A stretch of DNA of 28,271 nucleotides from HGM04593 sp045636125 (GCA_045636125.1 JAZTWX010000041.1:1-28271); one strand, 5' to 3'; positions 1-7,189 are shown, counted from the first letter of the stretch. Numbers and translations: made by a program. Notes: generated by a model from the sequence alone, not told the origin.

Positions 1-2
1 TT

Positions 3-78
3 GACAATGCTTGCTGCTCGCAACCCGCGCTACGCGCGACCTATTGCTGCAAGCATTGTCTATTAAACTGCGTTTAAT
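3..78. repeat. Two consecutive inverted repeats at the window edge
   Basis: Bases 3-14 (gacaatgcttgc) are the exact reverse complement of 49-60, enclosing a GC-rich segment with its own small palindrome. A second hairpin follows directly: attaaac (62-68) and gtttaat (72-78) around a 3-base loop. Neither has a T-run, so a simple intrinsic terminator is unlikely. No coding signal is visible. They may belong to the same hairpin-rich intergenic repeats that fill the next 500 bases; the window edge hides the context. Confidence 0.6.
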
Positions 79-150
79 TATCGCAGCACCCCGCGAACCG
101 CTCGAAGTGTCGAGTGGCAAGCGAGCGTTCGACCGAATGGAGCCGGCCGA

Positions 151-211
151 AAAGCACGATTAAGTGAGCGCAATGTAAGTTTAACTTACAAATGCCGAGC
201 GGGAGTGCTTT
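151..211. repeat. Nested hairpin element with GAGCG cores (copy 1)
   Basis: Outer arms aaagcac (151-157) and gtgcttt (205-211) are perfectly complementary. Inside them lie attaagtgagcg (159-170), a perfect inner palindrome gtaagt-tta-acttac (175-189), and gccgagcg (194-201). The same order of parts recurs at 28134-28195 with different arm sequences that are again complementary. No protein-coding potential is seen. It looks like a structured intergenic repeat of unknown function. Confidence 0.55.
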
Positions 212-220
212 ATTCAAATG

Positions 221-269
221 AGCAAAGAATGCTCGCGACTATTTTTTCTCGCGTGCCGAGTTCTTTGCT
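221..269. repeat. Inverted repeat with 9-bp perfect arms
   Basis: agcaaagaa (221-229) is the exact reverse complement of ttctttgct (261-269). The interior repeats ctcgcg twice (232-237 and 248-253). It sits between the nested hairpin at 151-211 and the diverged repeat copy at 269-342, so the whole interval is a chain of hairpins. Function unknown. Confidence 0.55.
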
Positions 270-342
270 TCTTTCTGTCGCACAGAAAGAAAAACAAAAA
301 GAATACTTAATTGAGAGAATAGTCGCAGAATAACACCGAGGA
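269..342 (+). repeat. Diverged third copy of the flanking dispersed repeat
   Basis: It begins with a hairpin of 10-bp arms (269-278 and 282-291, loop cgc). An A-rich linker follows, then a segment ending ...agaatagtcgcagaataacaccg (about 316-338). By eye this matches the 580-649 repeat (hairpin, A-rich linker, agaatag-ctgcaaaataacaccg) at roughly three quarters of positions and in the same orientation. It is therefore an older member of the same family. Bases 343-480 contain more short palindromes, for example ggaacat/atgttcc at about 409-424, and no gene. Confidence 0.6.
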
Positions 343-523
343 GTTTATAGAATGCACATTCACTCCCCTCCGTCACTTTGCGTTAAAGCCCTTTGGGCAC
401 TCCTTGGGGAACATAAATGTTCCGTCGTCGCAAGCAACGCTCGCCCGCGTTGCCCCCTCGCACAGCGAGTGGCGGAGTTAAGAAAATACCTTTGCAATAG
501 AAAACCACAGCAAGAGTAATCTC

Positions 524-649
524 CTAAAAAACGGCACTGTATGAGCGTGTGAAAGCTTGCTTACTCGCATTTTTGTGCCCTTTCGCGTGACGAAAGAACA
601 TAAAAGAAACTCAATTAATTGATAGAATAGCTGCAAAATAACACCGCCC
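524..649 (-). repeat. Dispersed intergenic repeat, left copy (inverted)
   Basis: Bases 580-649 are an exact 70-base reverse complement of 27723-27792, and bases 524-549 are an exact 26-base reverse complement of 27988-28013. The blocks are separated by only 30 bases here but by 195 in the right copy. The repeat contains a small hairpin, ctttcg-cgtga-cgaaag. Homology continues a little further toward 668, where ctcaac...gttgag forms another hairpin just before the SRP RNA terminator. Short open frames across it have no recognisable protein features. Confidence 0.9.
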
Positions 650-670
650 CTCAACTTTTCACGTTGAGCC

Positions 671-700
671 AAAAAAAAGCGAGTACCGAAAGATACTCGC
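671..700 (-). terminator. Intrinsic terminator of the SRP RNA gene
   Basis: On the minus strand the 7-bp stem gcgagta/tactcgc (plus 679-685 and 694-700) is followed by a run of eight T (plus-strand A at 671-678). It lies immediately after the closing stem of the SRP RNA, so the orientation agrees with minus-strand transcription. Confidence 0.85.
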
Positions 701-810
701 CTATGGGGTGGGTAAGCTACCTACATCGCGCCGCTACAACCAACTACCTTTGCTGCGGTCAAGCCCTGGAGGATTCGCAGGGAGCTGGCCGTATAGGACT
801 TACCCGTACT
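698..810 (-). ncRNA. ffs: Signal recognition particle RNA (4.5S, small bacterial type)
   Basis: Read on the minus strand this is a roughly 110-nt rod-like RNA, close to the 114 nt of E. coli 4.5S RNA. The terminal stem GGGUAAG/CUUACCC (plus 805-799 and 716-710) is perfect, and CCAGCU/AGUUGG forms an inner helix. The SRP core is recognisable: GAAUCCUCCAGG, an apical hairpin, then GCAGCAAAGGUAG, and the 3' side GAUGUAGGUAGC...ACCC resembles E. coli GAUGUAGCUGGC...ACCC. This RNA binds Ffh for co-translational membrane targeting. The apical loop reads UUGA or UGAC rather than the usual GGAA. A promoter and terminator flank it on the same strand. Identification is by motif and structure recall, not a covariance search. 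Confidence 0.8.
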
Positions 811-815
811 GAGTG

Positions 816-845
816 CAAAGATACAACAAAATTTCAACCACACAA
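816..845 (-). promoter_or_regulatory. Bacteroidetes promoter of the SRP RNA
   Basis: On the minus strand TTG (plus 845-843) is followed after 19 bases by TATCTTTG (plus 823-816), matching the primary-sigma consensus TTG-N19/20-TAnnTTTG. Transcription would begin about 6-8 bases downstream, near 808-810, exactly where the SRP RNA terminal stem starts. Confidence 0.8.
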
Positions 846-921
846 AATTCCCGCGATTATTTTACAACGAAAGAAATAAAAAAATATTGCAGCAAAAATG
901 CACGAATATTAAAATATTTAT

Positions 922-929
922 TAAATTTG
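922..929 (+). promoter_or_regulatory. -7 box ahead of the leader RNA / secreted protein
   Basis: TAAATTTG fits TAnnTTTG and is followed by gc. No TTG lies at the ideal upstream distance, so the match rests on the -7 box alone, in AT-rich DNA. A start near 935 would give a 160-nt leader before the ATG at 1094. Confidence 0.5.
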
Positions 930-934
930 CGCCA

Positions 935-1028
935 TTCTTATAAAAAAGAATAAACGTCTGCGGCTACCGCAGCAATAAAACTACAAGGTTTTTGCAAAAC
1001 ACTTGCAGAAACCTCTGCTGTTTTTTTT
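935..1028 (+). ncRNA. Putative small RNA or attenuator leader ending in an intrinsic terminator
   Basis: Two structures compete. A 6-bp hairpin ctgcgg/ccgcag lies at 958-963 and 967-972. A longer hairpin pairs cagca (970-974) with tgctg (1016-1020), aggttt (986-991) with aaacct (1009-1014), and tgcaa with ttgca inside. The long hairpin is followed by eight T (1021-1028), a classic intrinsic terminator, yet it lies before the gene at 1094. The two hairpins share bases 970-972. The segment is either a roughly 95-nt independent small RNA or a transcription-attenuation leader for the downstream secreted protein. No known riboswitch core was recognised. Confidence 0.5.
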
Positions 1029-1093
1029 ATATATTATAAGGAGAAAAACAAAAAAACACAATAACTTAAATTATTAACTAAAAAATTTTATTT

Positions 1094-3373
1094 ATGAAGA
1101 AACTTTTACTTTCTATTCTTTGCTTGTTCAGCATTATTGCTGTACGTGCAGATGAGGTAACTTTATCTTTCGCAGATAAAGCGCAACGCACCTCGCAAAC
1201 AACCTCGGAGCAGGTTTGGGAACAGAATGGCATTATCCTTACAAACAACAAGGGTAAATCAACATCTAATGTTGCCGACTATGCAAATCCTGCTAGATTC
1301 TACAAGAACTCAGAACTCATCATTGAATGCACTCTTGGCAACATCACAGCTATTGAGTTCGATTGCAACAGCAACGCTTATGCAACTTCTTTGCAGAAAT
1401 CTATAGGCGGAGGCGCAACTATTTCTGAAGATAAAGTAACCGTAGCTCTTGACGGTACAAGCGCCACTTACACAATTGAGGCTCTTTCTGACGGCCAAGT
1501 ACGTATGGATGCTTTGACAATTACATACGCAGCCGAAGAGACTGGTGCAACAATTGCCAAACCCGTAACATCTGTTGAAGCTGGTGCAATCTACAACCCC
1601 GCAGATGTTGAGCTCACAGCCGAGGCTGGAACAATCTACTACACACTCGATGGCACAGAGCCCACAGCCGAGTCTGCAGTTTACGAGGCTCCCTTCAGCA
1701 TCAACAAATTCGGTACAACAACAACCATCAAGGCTATTGCTATCGACGGCGAAGAGTTCAGCGACGTTGCCACATACAGCTACACATTGAAGGTTGCTAC
1801 TCCCGTTGCAAACTACAACACAGGTGTTTACGATAAATTGAATTTGAGCTACGCTGATTTCACCTGCGAAACAGAGGGTGCAAGCGTTATCGCTATTCGT
1901 GTAAGCAAGTACACCACAGATGTTAAAACACAAGGTAGCAAATACTTCACTTCACCTTATATAAACCAGCAGAACGAGTACCACGTAATTGCATCGGTTA
2001 CACAGGATGGCGAGAAAGTATGGAGCGACAGCATCGTTAAGAAATACTACGTTTCTAGCATTGTTCCCTTCAAAAAGGCTACATCAATTGTTAGCGGTAC
2101 AAAATACCTCATCAACGCCAACAACATCGTTGCCGACCACATCTACGACTATAATACAAACGGCTACCTCTACACAAAAGAGATCACCAAGAAAGCCGAC
2201 TACATCGAAACAAACGGCTACTATGGCTTCACATTCGAGGAGACAGAGAACGCCGGCGAGTACTACATCATCGACGTATTCAACCGCTACCTCTATATGA
2301 AGGGCACATACACCAGCTTCAACGTAAGCGCAGACAATAGCGAACTTGGCGACGATGCAGTGTGGACAGTTAGCTTCAACGAAGATGGCGCTGCCATTAT
2401 CACAAACAAGGGCAAGAACAAGACCATTCAGTTCAGCACACAGTACAACAGCTACGGCTCATACGTTGAAATCAGCAGCGCCAACGTACTCCCCACTCTC
2501 TATGCCGAGAGCGAGTACCCCACATTCACTGTTACAGCTAACGGCGAGACAGAGGATGGTATGACATACAAAAAATTCACAGGTATTACCATTACTTGCG
2601 AAGCAGGTATTGAGTTGATGCCCGAAACAGACGAGTTGAGCCCCACATACACAATTGGTTGGGATTATACTCCTCATTTCTTCGATTTTGGCCAGCAGGT
2701 TGATGAGAAGACAATTGTATATAACCTTGTAACTGAAATTACCGAGTCGGAGACATACCGCATAACAATTCCCGCAGGCGCATTCACACTCGACCCCAAT
2801 GGTTTGGGAATGACTAGCGAGGAGGGTTGGATTAACGTAACTGTTGACAACAGCGCACCTTTTGCAATCACAAACATCACACCCGCCGACGGCAGCGTTG
2901 TAGATGTATTGGATTCACTTGTTGTTGAGTACACTCGTGACCTCGGCGGCGACAACCTCTGGCAGGGTGTTACCGTTACCGACGCCGAAGGCAACGTTGT
3001 TACCTATTTCGACGAGGAGGAGCAGATTGAGAAAGAGGTTATCTTCAACCTTACATTTACCGACGCCGAGGGCAACTCACTCCCCTACAACGTTGTTACT
3101 CTTGTAACAGACACTCCCATCACCAAGGCTGGAACCTACTACTTCAACAACATCCAGGAGTGGGGATTTGTATACAATTCTAATTGGATGTCAGAATACA
3201 TCGATGAGGTTATCTCTTGCGCAATCACTGTAACAGGCAACGCTACAGGCATCAACGAGATTGAGAGCGAGATGGGCGAGAAAGTAATCTTCGACATCAC
3301 TGGCCGCCAGATTAAAGAGATTACCGCTCCCGGTATCTACATTATCAACGGTGTAAAAACTATCGTTAAGTAA
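1094..3373 (+). CDS. Secreted multidomain surface protein with chitobiase-like and Ig-like modules
   Basis: 759 residues. The N-terminus is a Sec signal peptide (MKKLLLSILCLFSIIAVRA, likely cut before D20). Residues about 20-150 resemble a beta-rich module recurrent in Bacteroidetes surface proteins (SNVADY.NPARFYK, then LDGTSATYTI and GQVRMDALTITY). Residues about 155-231 form an Fn3-associated / CHB_HEX_C-type repeat (GTIYYTLDGTEPT...TIKAIA). Residues about 320-466 look like a beta-trefoil-like region (inference), followed by two Ig-like domains (about 475-605 and 608-715). The C-terminus has the 'DITGRQ...GIYIINGVK' tail common on exported Bacteroidales proteins. No catalytic motif was recognised, so a binding or adhesive role is possible but unproven. 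It stands alone between a leader RNA and a strong terminator. Confidence 0.85.
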   Translation: MKKLLLSILCLFSIIAVRADEVTLSFADKAQRTSQTTSEQVWEQNGIILTNNKGKSTSNVADYANPARFYKNSELIIECTLGNITAIEFDCNSNAYATSLQKSIGGGATISEDKVTVALDGTSATYTIEALSDGQVRMDALTITYAAEETGATIAKPVTSVEAGAIYNPADVELTAEAGTIYYTLDGTEPTAESAVYEAPFSINKFGTTTTIKAIAIDGEEFSDVATYSYTLKVATPVANYNTGVYDKLNLSYADFTCETEGASVIAIRVSKYTTDVKTQGSKYFTSPYINQQNEYHVIASVTQDGEKVWSDSIVKKYYVSSIVPFKKATSIVSGTKYLINANNIVADHIYDYNTNGYLYTKEITKKADYIETNGYYGFTFEETENAGEYYIIDVFNRYLYMKGTYTSFNVSADNSELGDDAVWTVSFNEDGAAIITNKGKNKTIQFSTQYNSYGSYVEISSANVLPTLYAESEYPTFTVTANGETEDGMTYKKFTGITITCEAGIELMPETDELSPTYTIGWDYTPHFFDFGQQVDEKTIVYNLVTEITESETYRITIPAGAFTLDPNGLGMTSEEGWINVTVDNSAPFAITNITPADGSVVDVLDSLVVEYTRDLGGDNLWQGVTVTDAEGNVVTYFDEEEQIEKEVIFNLTFTDAEGNSLPYNVVTLVTDTPITKAGTYYFNNIQEWGFVYNSNWMSEYIDEVISCAITVTGNATGINEIESEMGEKVIFDITGRQIKEITAPGIYIINGVKTIVK

Positions 3374-3395
3374 TTGACCGATAATTCATAAAGCA

Positions 3396-3432
3396 AAAGA
3401 GTGCAACCCCAAGGTTGCACTCTTTGTTTTTT
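3396..3432 (+). terminator. Intrinsic terminator after the secreted protein
   Basis: A perfect 13-bp stem, aaagagtgcaacc (3396-3408) with ggttgcactcttt (3413-3425), loop ccaa, followed by g and TTTTTT. A strong rho-independent terminator. Confidence 0.95.
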
Positions 3433-3492
3433 ACGGGCGCGAGCGAGGGCACACAAAAAACGCATTATTTTTATGTTATTGGATATTTTTTG

Positions 3493-3500
3493 TATCTTCG
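3493..3500 (+). promoter_or_regulatory. -7 box variant for the DUF4199-ApbE operon
   Basis: TATCTTCG is one base from TAnnTTTG and lies 35 bases before the first start codon of the operon, just after the preceding terminator. No TTG lies at the expected distance. It is the best promoter candidate for the five-gene run. Confidence 0.5.
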
Positions 3501-3534
3501 CACATTAATTACATATTAGTTTTTCACAGCAATT

Positions 3535-4056
3535 ATGGAACAACAAAAAACTGCGAGAGCAAGCGAGAGAGCAATGTTCTACGGCACCCTCTTCGGGCTC
3601 TACACAATAATAACAAACATTGTATACATCGCAGGCCTGCGAGTACCCTTCTGCTCCACCCTGTTCCTTGTGCTGTTCATAGCATCGCCATTTGTAGCCG
3701 GCAAGCTCGCAGCCACATTCCGCAAGCGCGAAGCTGGCAACCGCATAAGCTATGCACAAGCGTGGTTCTTTCTGCTCACAATGTATTTGTGCTCGGCCAT
3801 ACTCACAGCCATTGCGCAGTTCATATATTTCCTGTTCATTGACAACGGCTTTTTTATGGAATTCATACAGGAGCAGTTTGCCCAAATAGCATCAATGGAC
3901 GGAATTGACGAGGCGATGAAAGAGCAATTTGCCGCTACGGCAACTTTATTCAAGGCAATGAGCACGCGAGAGATTATAATGCAAATATTCAGTACAAATA
4001 TTATTGTATCGCCTTTCATTACTGCGATAATAGCAATTTTTGTACGCAAGAAATAA
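3535..4056 (+). CDS. DUF4199 family inner-membrane protein
   Basis: 173 residues with four predicted membrane segments (about 14-34, 39-60, 74-101 and 150-170) and a soluble stretch of about 40 residues between the third and fourth. The layout (basic N-terminus, GTLFGLYTI in the first helix, ISYAQAW before the third) is that of DUF4199 proteins, a Bacteroidetes family of unknown function. It lies 20 bases upstream of a GT2 glycosyltransferase, a pairing common in this group, which suggests an accessory membrane role in glycolipid or envelope assembly (inference). Confidence 0.75.
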   Translation: MEQQKTARASERAMFYGTLFGLYTIITNIVYIAGLRVPFCSTLFLVLFIASPFVAGKLAATFRKREAGNRISYAQAWFFLLTMYLCSAILTAIAQFIYFLFIDNGFFMEFIQEQFAQIASMDGIDEAMKEQFAATATLFKAMSTREIIMQIFSTNIIVSPFITAIIAIFVRKK

Positions 4057-4076
4057 AAAACACCAACCACACACTT

Positions 4077-5027
4077 ATGGATATATCGGTAATAATACCC
4101 CTATACAACGAAGCAGAGTCGCTCCCCGAACTTGCAGCGTGGATTGAGCGAGTGATGAAAGAGAATAATTTCAGCTACGAAATTATTTTTGTGAACGACG
4201 GCAGCACCGACAATTCGTGGGATGTAATTGAGAAGTTGAAAGAGAAGAACAGCTGCATACACGGCATAAAATTCCGCCGCAACTACGGAAAATCGCCCGC
4301 ACTCTACTGTGGCTTTGAACGCGCACAGGGTAACGTTGTAATTACAATGGACGCCGACCTGCAGGACAGCCCCGACGAAATTCCCATCCTCTACAAGATG
4401 ATTACCGCCGATGGCTACGACCTTGTGTCGGGCTACAAGCAGAAGCGTTACGACCCGCTGAGCAAGACACTGCCCACCAAGCTTTTCAATGCAACAGCGC
4501 GCAAGGTTTCGGGCATAAAGAACCTGCACGACTTCAACTGCGGCCTCAAAGCCTACCGCAAAGAGGTGGTAAAAAGCATTGAGGTTTACGGCGATATGCA
4601 CCGTTATATCCCCTACCTTGCAAAAAATGCGGGTTACGACAAGATTGGCGAGCTTGTGGTGCACCATCAGGCACGCAAGTACGGAAAGAGCAAATTCGGG
4701 ATAAGCCGTTTCTTCCACGGCTACCTCGACCTTATGTCGCTGTGGTTCCTTTCGAAATTCAGCTACCGCCCAATGCACATTTTCGGCCTCTGGGGCACGC
4801 TGATGTTCTTTATAGGCTTTGTGTCGGCAGCAATTCTGGGAGCAAGCAAGCTCTACAGCGTAGCCTGCCACCACCCTATGCGCCTTGTCACCGACTCGCC
4901 CTATTTTTACATCGCCCTCACTATGATGATTCTGGGCACACAGCTGTTCCTCACCGGCTTTATAGCCGAGCTTGTGAGCCGCACTTCGCAGGAGAGGAAC
5001 AAATATAACGTTGCCAAAGAGATTTAG
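4077..5027 (+). CDS. GT2 family glycosyltransferase, polyprenyl-phosphate type (DPM1/GtrB-like)
   Basis: 316 residues. The GT-A domain opens with SVIIPLYNEAESLPEL, then VNDGSTDNSW and the metal-binding D-x-D in MDADLQD (D92, D94). The acceptor-side segment (FNCGLKAYRKEV, HRYIPYLA) is typical of dolichyl/undecaprenyl-phosphate sugar transferases. Two C-terminal membrane helices (about 235-260 and 280-305) anchor it, as in GtrB/ArnC-like enzymes. The expected reaction is transfer of a sugar from a nucleotide sugar to undecaprenyl phosphate on the cytoplasmic face; the sugar cannot be told from sequence. It is the second gene of the operon, with 8 bases to the next gene. Confidence 0.88.
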   Translation: MDISVIIPLYNEAESLPELAAWIERVMKENNFSYEIIFVNDGSTDNSWDVIEKLKEKNSCIHGIKFRRNYGKSPALYCGFERAQGNVVITMDADLQDSPDEIPILYKMITADGYDLVSGYKQKRYDPLSKTLPTKLFNATARKVSGIKNLHDFNCGLKAYRKEVVKSIEVYGDMHRYIPYLAKNAGYDKIGELVVHHQARKYGKSKFGISRFFHGYLDLMSLWFLSKFSYRPMHIFGLWGTLMFFIGFVSAAILGASKLYSVACHHPMRLVTDSPYFYIALTMMILGTQLFLTGFIAELVSRTSQERNKYNVAKEI

Positions 5028-5035
5028 AAATTGTT

Positions 5036-5515
5036 ATGAAAAAGACACTAAAAAAAGCAGCACTTATGCTTGCCTGCGCCGCCCTCCTTGTGGGCTGCGA
5101 CAACGGCTACGACTGCTCGCTCAACAACACAGCATACAACAAGATGGGCTTCTATTCGGTCCTCACAAAGGAGCGCTACACGCACCCCGGCCCCATAGAT
5201 GTATCGCTTATGGTAAACGGCAAAGACTCGCTCTTTGTAAACCACCTGACCGACGCCGAAGAGGTTTCTCTACCGATGAGCTACACACAGAGCATCGACA
5301 CTGTAATTTTCCTCTACGAGGACGGCTTGCGCGACTCACTTTACATCACCCACAGCAACGAGCCTTACTACCAGTCGATGGAGTGCGGCACGCTTATGTA
5401 CCACAGCATAAGCGAGGTGGAGCACACCGGCGTGTGGATGGAAGAGGCTGCAATAAAGAACAAAAAAGTAAATTTCAAAGGCAATGAAAATATTAAAATA
5501 TATTTTTATCAGTAG
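5036..5515 (+). CDS. DUF6452 family lipoprotein
   Basis: 159 residues. A basic start and hydrophobic stretch end in the lipobox LLVGC, so the protein is probably lipidated at C21 and placed in the envelope. The mature part is small and beta-rich with several cysteines (C21, C27, C117) and a DSLYITHSNEPYY segment. It resembles the DUF6452 lipoproteins that are often adjacent to DUF6048 proteins in Bacteroidales. Function is unknown. Its last 32 bases overlap the next gene in another frame, suggesting translational coupling. Confidence 0.7.
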   Translation: MKKTLKKAALMLACAALLVGCDNGYDCSLNNTAYNKMGFYSVLTKERYTHPGPIDVSLMVNGKDSLFVNHLTDAEEVSLPMSYTQSIDTVIFLYEDGLRDSLYITHSNEPYYQSMECGTLMYHSISEVEHTGVWMEEAAIKNKKVNFKGNENIKIYFYQ

Positions 5516-6155
5516 TATCCTTGCATTGTTGCCCCTTGCTGCCGACGCGCAAGAGAAAGAATCGTCCTTTGCATTCAAAGGAGTAAGCCTTTCGGGCGAC
5601 CTTTTCGGCTACGTCTCGTCAATATTCGACGACTACACAAGCTCGGAATTTGCTGTAACAGCCAATTTCGGAAACCGTTTCTTCCCCACAGTGGAGGTGG
5701 GATACGGCAGCACCGACGGCACCGACGAGACAACAAACATCTACTATAAGTCGAGTGCACCCTACTACCGCGTGGGTCTCAACTACAACTTTTTCCACAA
5801 CAAGAAAGGAGAATTGAAGAATTACAGGCTCTACGGCATTGCGCGTTACGGCTGGACAACTGCAAAATACGATGTAAAGACACCGCCCATTACCGACCCA
5901 GTGTGGGGCACAAGCACTGCACTCGACCTCAAAGACATTGAGGCCGGCTGCTCGTGGTTCGAGCTTGGAGTGGGAGTGCAGGTTAAAGTGTGGAAATTCG
6001 TGCACATGGGATGGAGCATACGATACAAAACACGCCTAAAGGAGGGCGAGGGCAAAGAGTCGCAAATATGGTACATCCCGGGATACGGCGAGAACAAGAG
6101 CAACCGTTTCGGCGGCACCTACAACATTATTTTCGAAATTCCCATTGGCAAATAA
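5484..6155 (+). CDS. DUF6048 family exported beta-barrel-like protein
   Basis: 223 residues with a signal peptide (MKILKYIFISSILALLPLAADA, cut near residue 22). The mature chain is a series of amphipathic, aromatic-rich beta strands (NFGNRFFPTVEVGYG, PYYRVGLNYNFF, GVQVKVWKF, ending NIIFEIPIGK). That fits a small outer-membrane barrel and the DUF6048 family. The start codon lies inside the DUF6452 gene: the stretch aatattaaaatatattttta is read as NIKIYF in one frame and as LKYIFI of the signal peptide in the other. Starting at the next methionine would lose the signal peptide, so the overlapping start is preferred. Confidence 0.65.
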   Translation: MKILKYIFISSILALLPLAADAQEKESSFAFKGVSLSGDLFGYVSSIFDDYTSSEFAVTANFGNRFFPTVEVGYGSTDGTDETTNIYYKSSAPYYRVGLNYNFFHNKKGELKNYRLYGIARYGWTTAKYDVKTPPITDPVWGTSTALDLKDIEAGCSWFELGVGVQVKVWKFVHMGWSIRYKTRLKEGEGKESQIWYIPGYGENKSNRFGGTYNIIFEIPIGK

Positions 6156-6161
6156 CAAGCA

Positions 6162-7148
6162 ATGAAAATACACCAGATACTCTTCCTGCTCTTTCTCGTT
6201 GCAGGAACCATTTATGTAATCAGCCGCAACACCCCTTATAAAAAGTGCGACGGCAAAGTATTCGGCACCTATTATAATATAATATACCAGAGCAAGGACG
6301 ACCTTCACGCCCCCATTAAAGAGGCAATGGCAAGAGTCGACGCTTCGCTTTCCACCTTCAACCCCCGCTCCACAATATCGGCAGTGAACCGCGGCGAGGA
6401 CATTACAGTGGACAGCACTTTTACACGCGTCTTCACCATTGCACAAGAGATTTCGAAAAAGACCGACGGAGCGTTCGACATCACAGTGGCGCCGCTCGTG
6501 AACGCTTGGGGCTTCGGCTTCAAGAAAGGGTTGCCTGCCGACTCGGCAACCATCGACAGCCTGCGCACATACACAGGCTACAAGGGGGTAACACTCGCCG
6601 ACGGCAAGATTATAAAAACCCACCCGCAGACTATGCTCGACTGCAGCGCAATTGCCAAAGGATATGGCTGCGACGAGGTTGCGCGCGCCCTCAACAGCCT
6701 GGGCGTAAAGAATTATATGGTGGAAATTGGTGGGGAGATTGTTGCACGCGGTTGCAACGACAAAGGAAAGCCTTGGGCCATTGGCATAAACAAGCCTGTT
6801 GACAACGCCATTCAGACAGGCGAGTTGCAGGAGATTATAAGAATAAGCAACCGAGCAATGGCAACATCGGGCAACTACCGCAATTTCCGCTACGAGAACG
6901 GCCGCAAGATTGCCCACACAATAAACCCCAAAAGCGGTTACCCCGTAACACACTCCCTTTTGTCGGCAACGGTTCTGGCAGGCGACTGCGCCACAGCCGA
7001 TGCCCTTGCCACCGCCTTTATGGTTATGGGAGTTGAAGAGGCCGAAAAATTCTGCAACGCCAACAATGTGGATGCGTTTTTCATTTACAGCGCACCCGAC
7101 GGCAGCTTGCAGACAAAGGAAACAGCCAATTTCAAACAATATAAATAG
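6162..7148 (+). CDS. apbE: FAD:protein FMN transferase (ApbE)
   Basis: 328 residues. One N-terminal hydrophobic segment (about 5-21) without a lipobox gives a membrane-anchored enzyme facing the periplasm. Family signatures occur in order: FGTYYNI (about 34-40), STFNPRSTIS, LDCSAIAKGYGCDEV, VEIGGEI, MATSGNYRNF, HTINPKSGYP, and the Mg-binding end DCATADALATAFMVMG. ApbE attaches FMN from FAD to a threonine of target proteins such as the Na+-pumping NADH dehydrogenase and Rnf subunits. It is the last gene of the operon, 6 bases after DUF6048, and no flavoprotein target is nearby. Confidence 0.93.
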   Translation: MKIHQILFLLFLVAGTIYVISRNTPYKKCDGKVFGTYYNIIYQSKDDLHAPIKEAMARVDASLSTFNPRSTISAVNRGEDITVDSTFTRVFTIAQEISKKTDGAFDITVAPLVNAWGFGFKKGLPADSATIDSLRTYTGYKGVTLADGKIIKTHPQTMLDCSAIAKGYGCDEVARALNSLGVKNYMVEIGGEIVARGCNDKGKPWAIGINKPVDNAIQTGELQEIIRISNRAMATSGNYRNFRYENGRKIAHTINPKSGYPVTHSLLSATVLAGDCATADALATAFMVMGVEEAEKFCNANNVDAFFIYSAPDGSLQTKETANFKQYK

Positions 7149-7189
7149 TCAAAAAAGAGGGTGACCCAAAAGTCATTTTGCAAAGAGAA

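Noticed and set aside
3..60. Terminal inverted repeat of a transposon at the window edge
   Set aside because: Arms are 46 bases apart rather than flanking a transposase, and no transposase gene or target duplication is visible. More likely a hairpin.
478..672. Open frame of 64 codons on the minus strand
   Set aside because: It lies entirely in the dispersed repeat and its hairpins. The right copy of the repeat does not preserve the frame because of the extra segment.
664..879. Open frame of 71 codons on the plus strand
   Set aside because: It runs antisense through the SRP RNA, its promoter and its terminator. No protein features, and the RNA explains the conservation.
4101..4874. Minus-strand open frame opposite the glycosyltransferase
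   Set aside because: Antisense shadow of a clear GT2 gene, with low-complexity Val/Ala/Cys composition.
6036..7139. Long minus-strand open frame opposite apbE (367 codons)
   Set aside because: Shadow of apbE in a GC-rich third-position frame. Cys/Val-rich, no domain, and it overlaps the end of another real gene.
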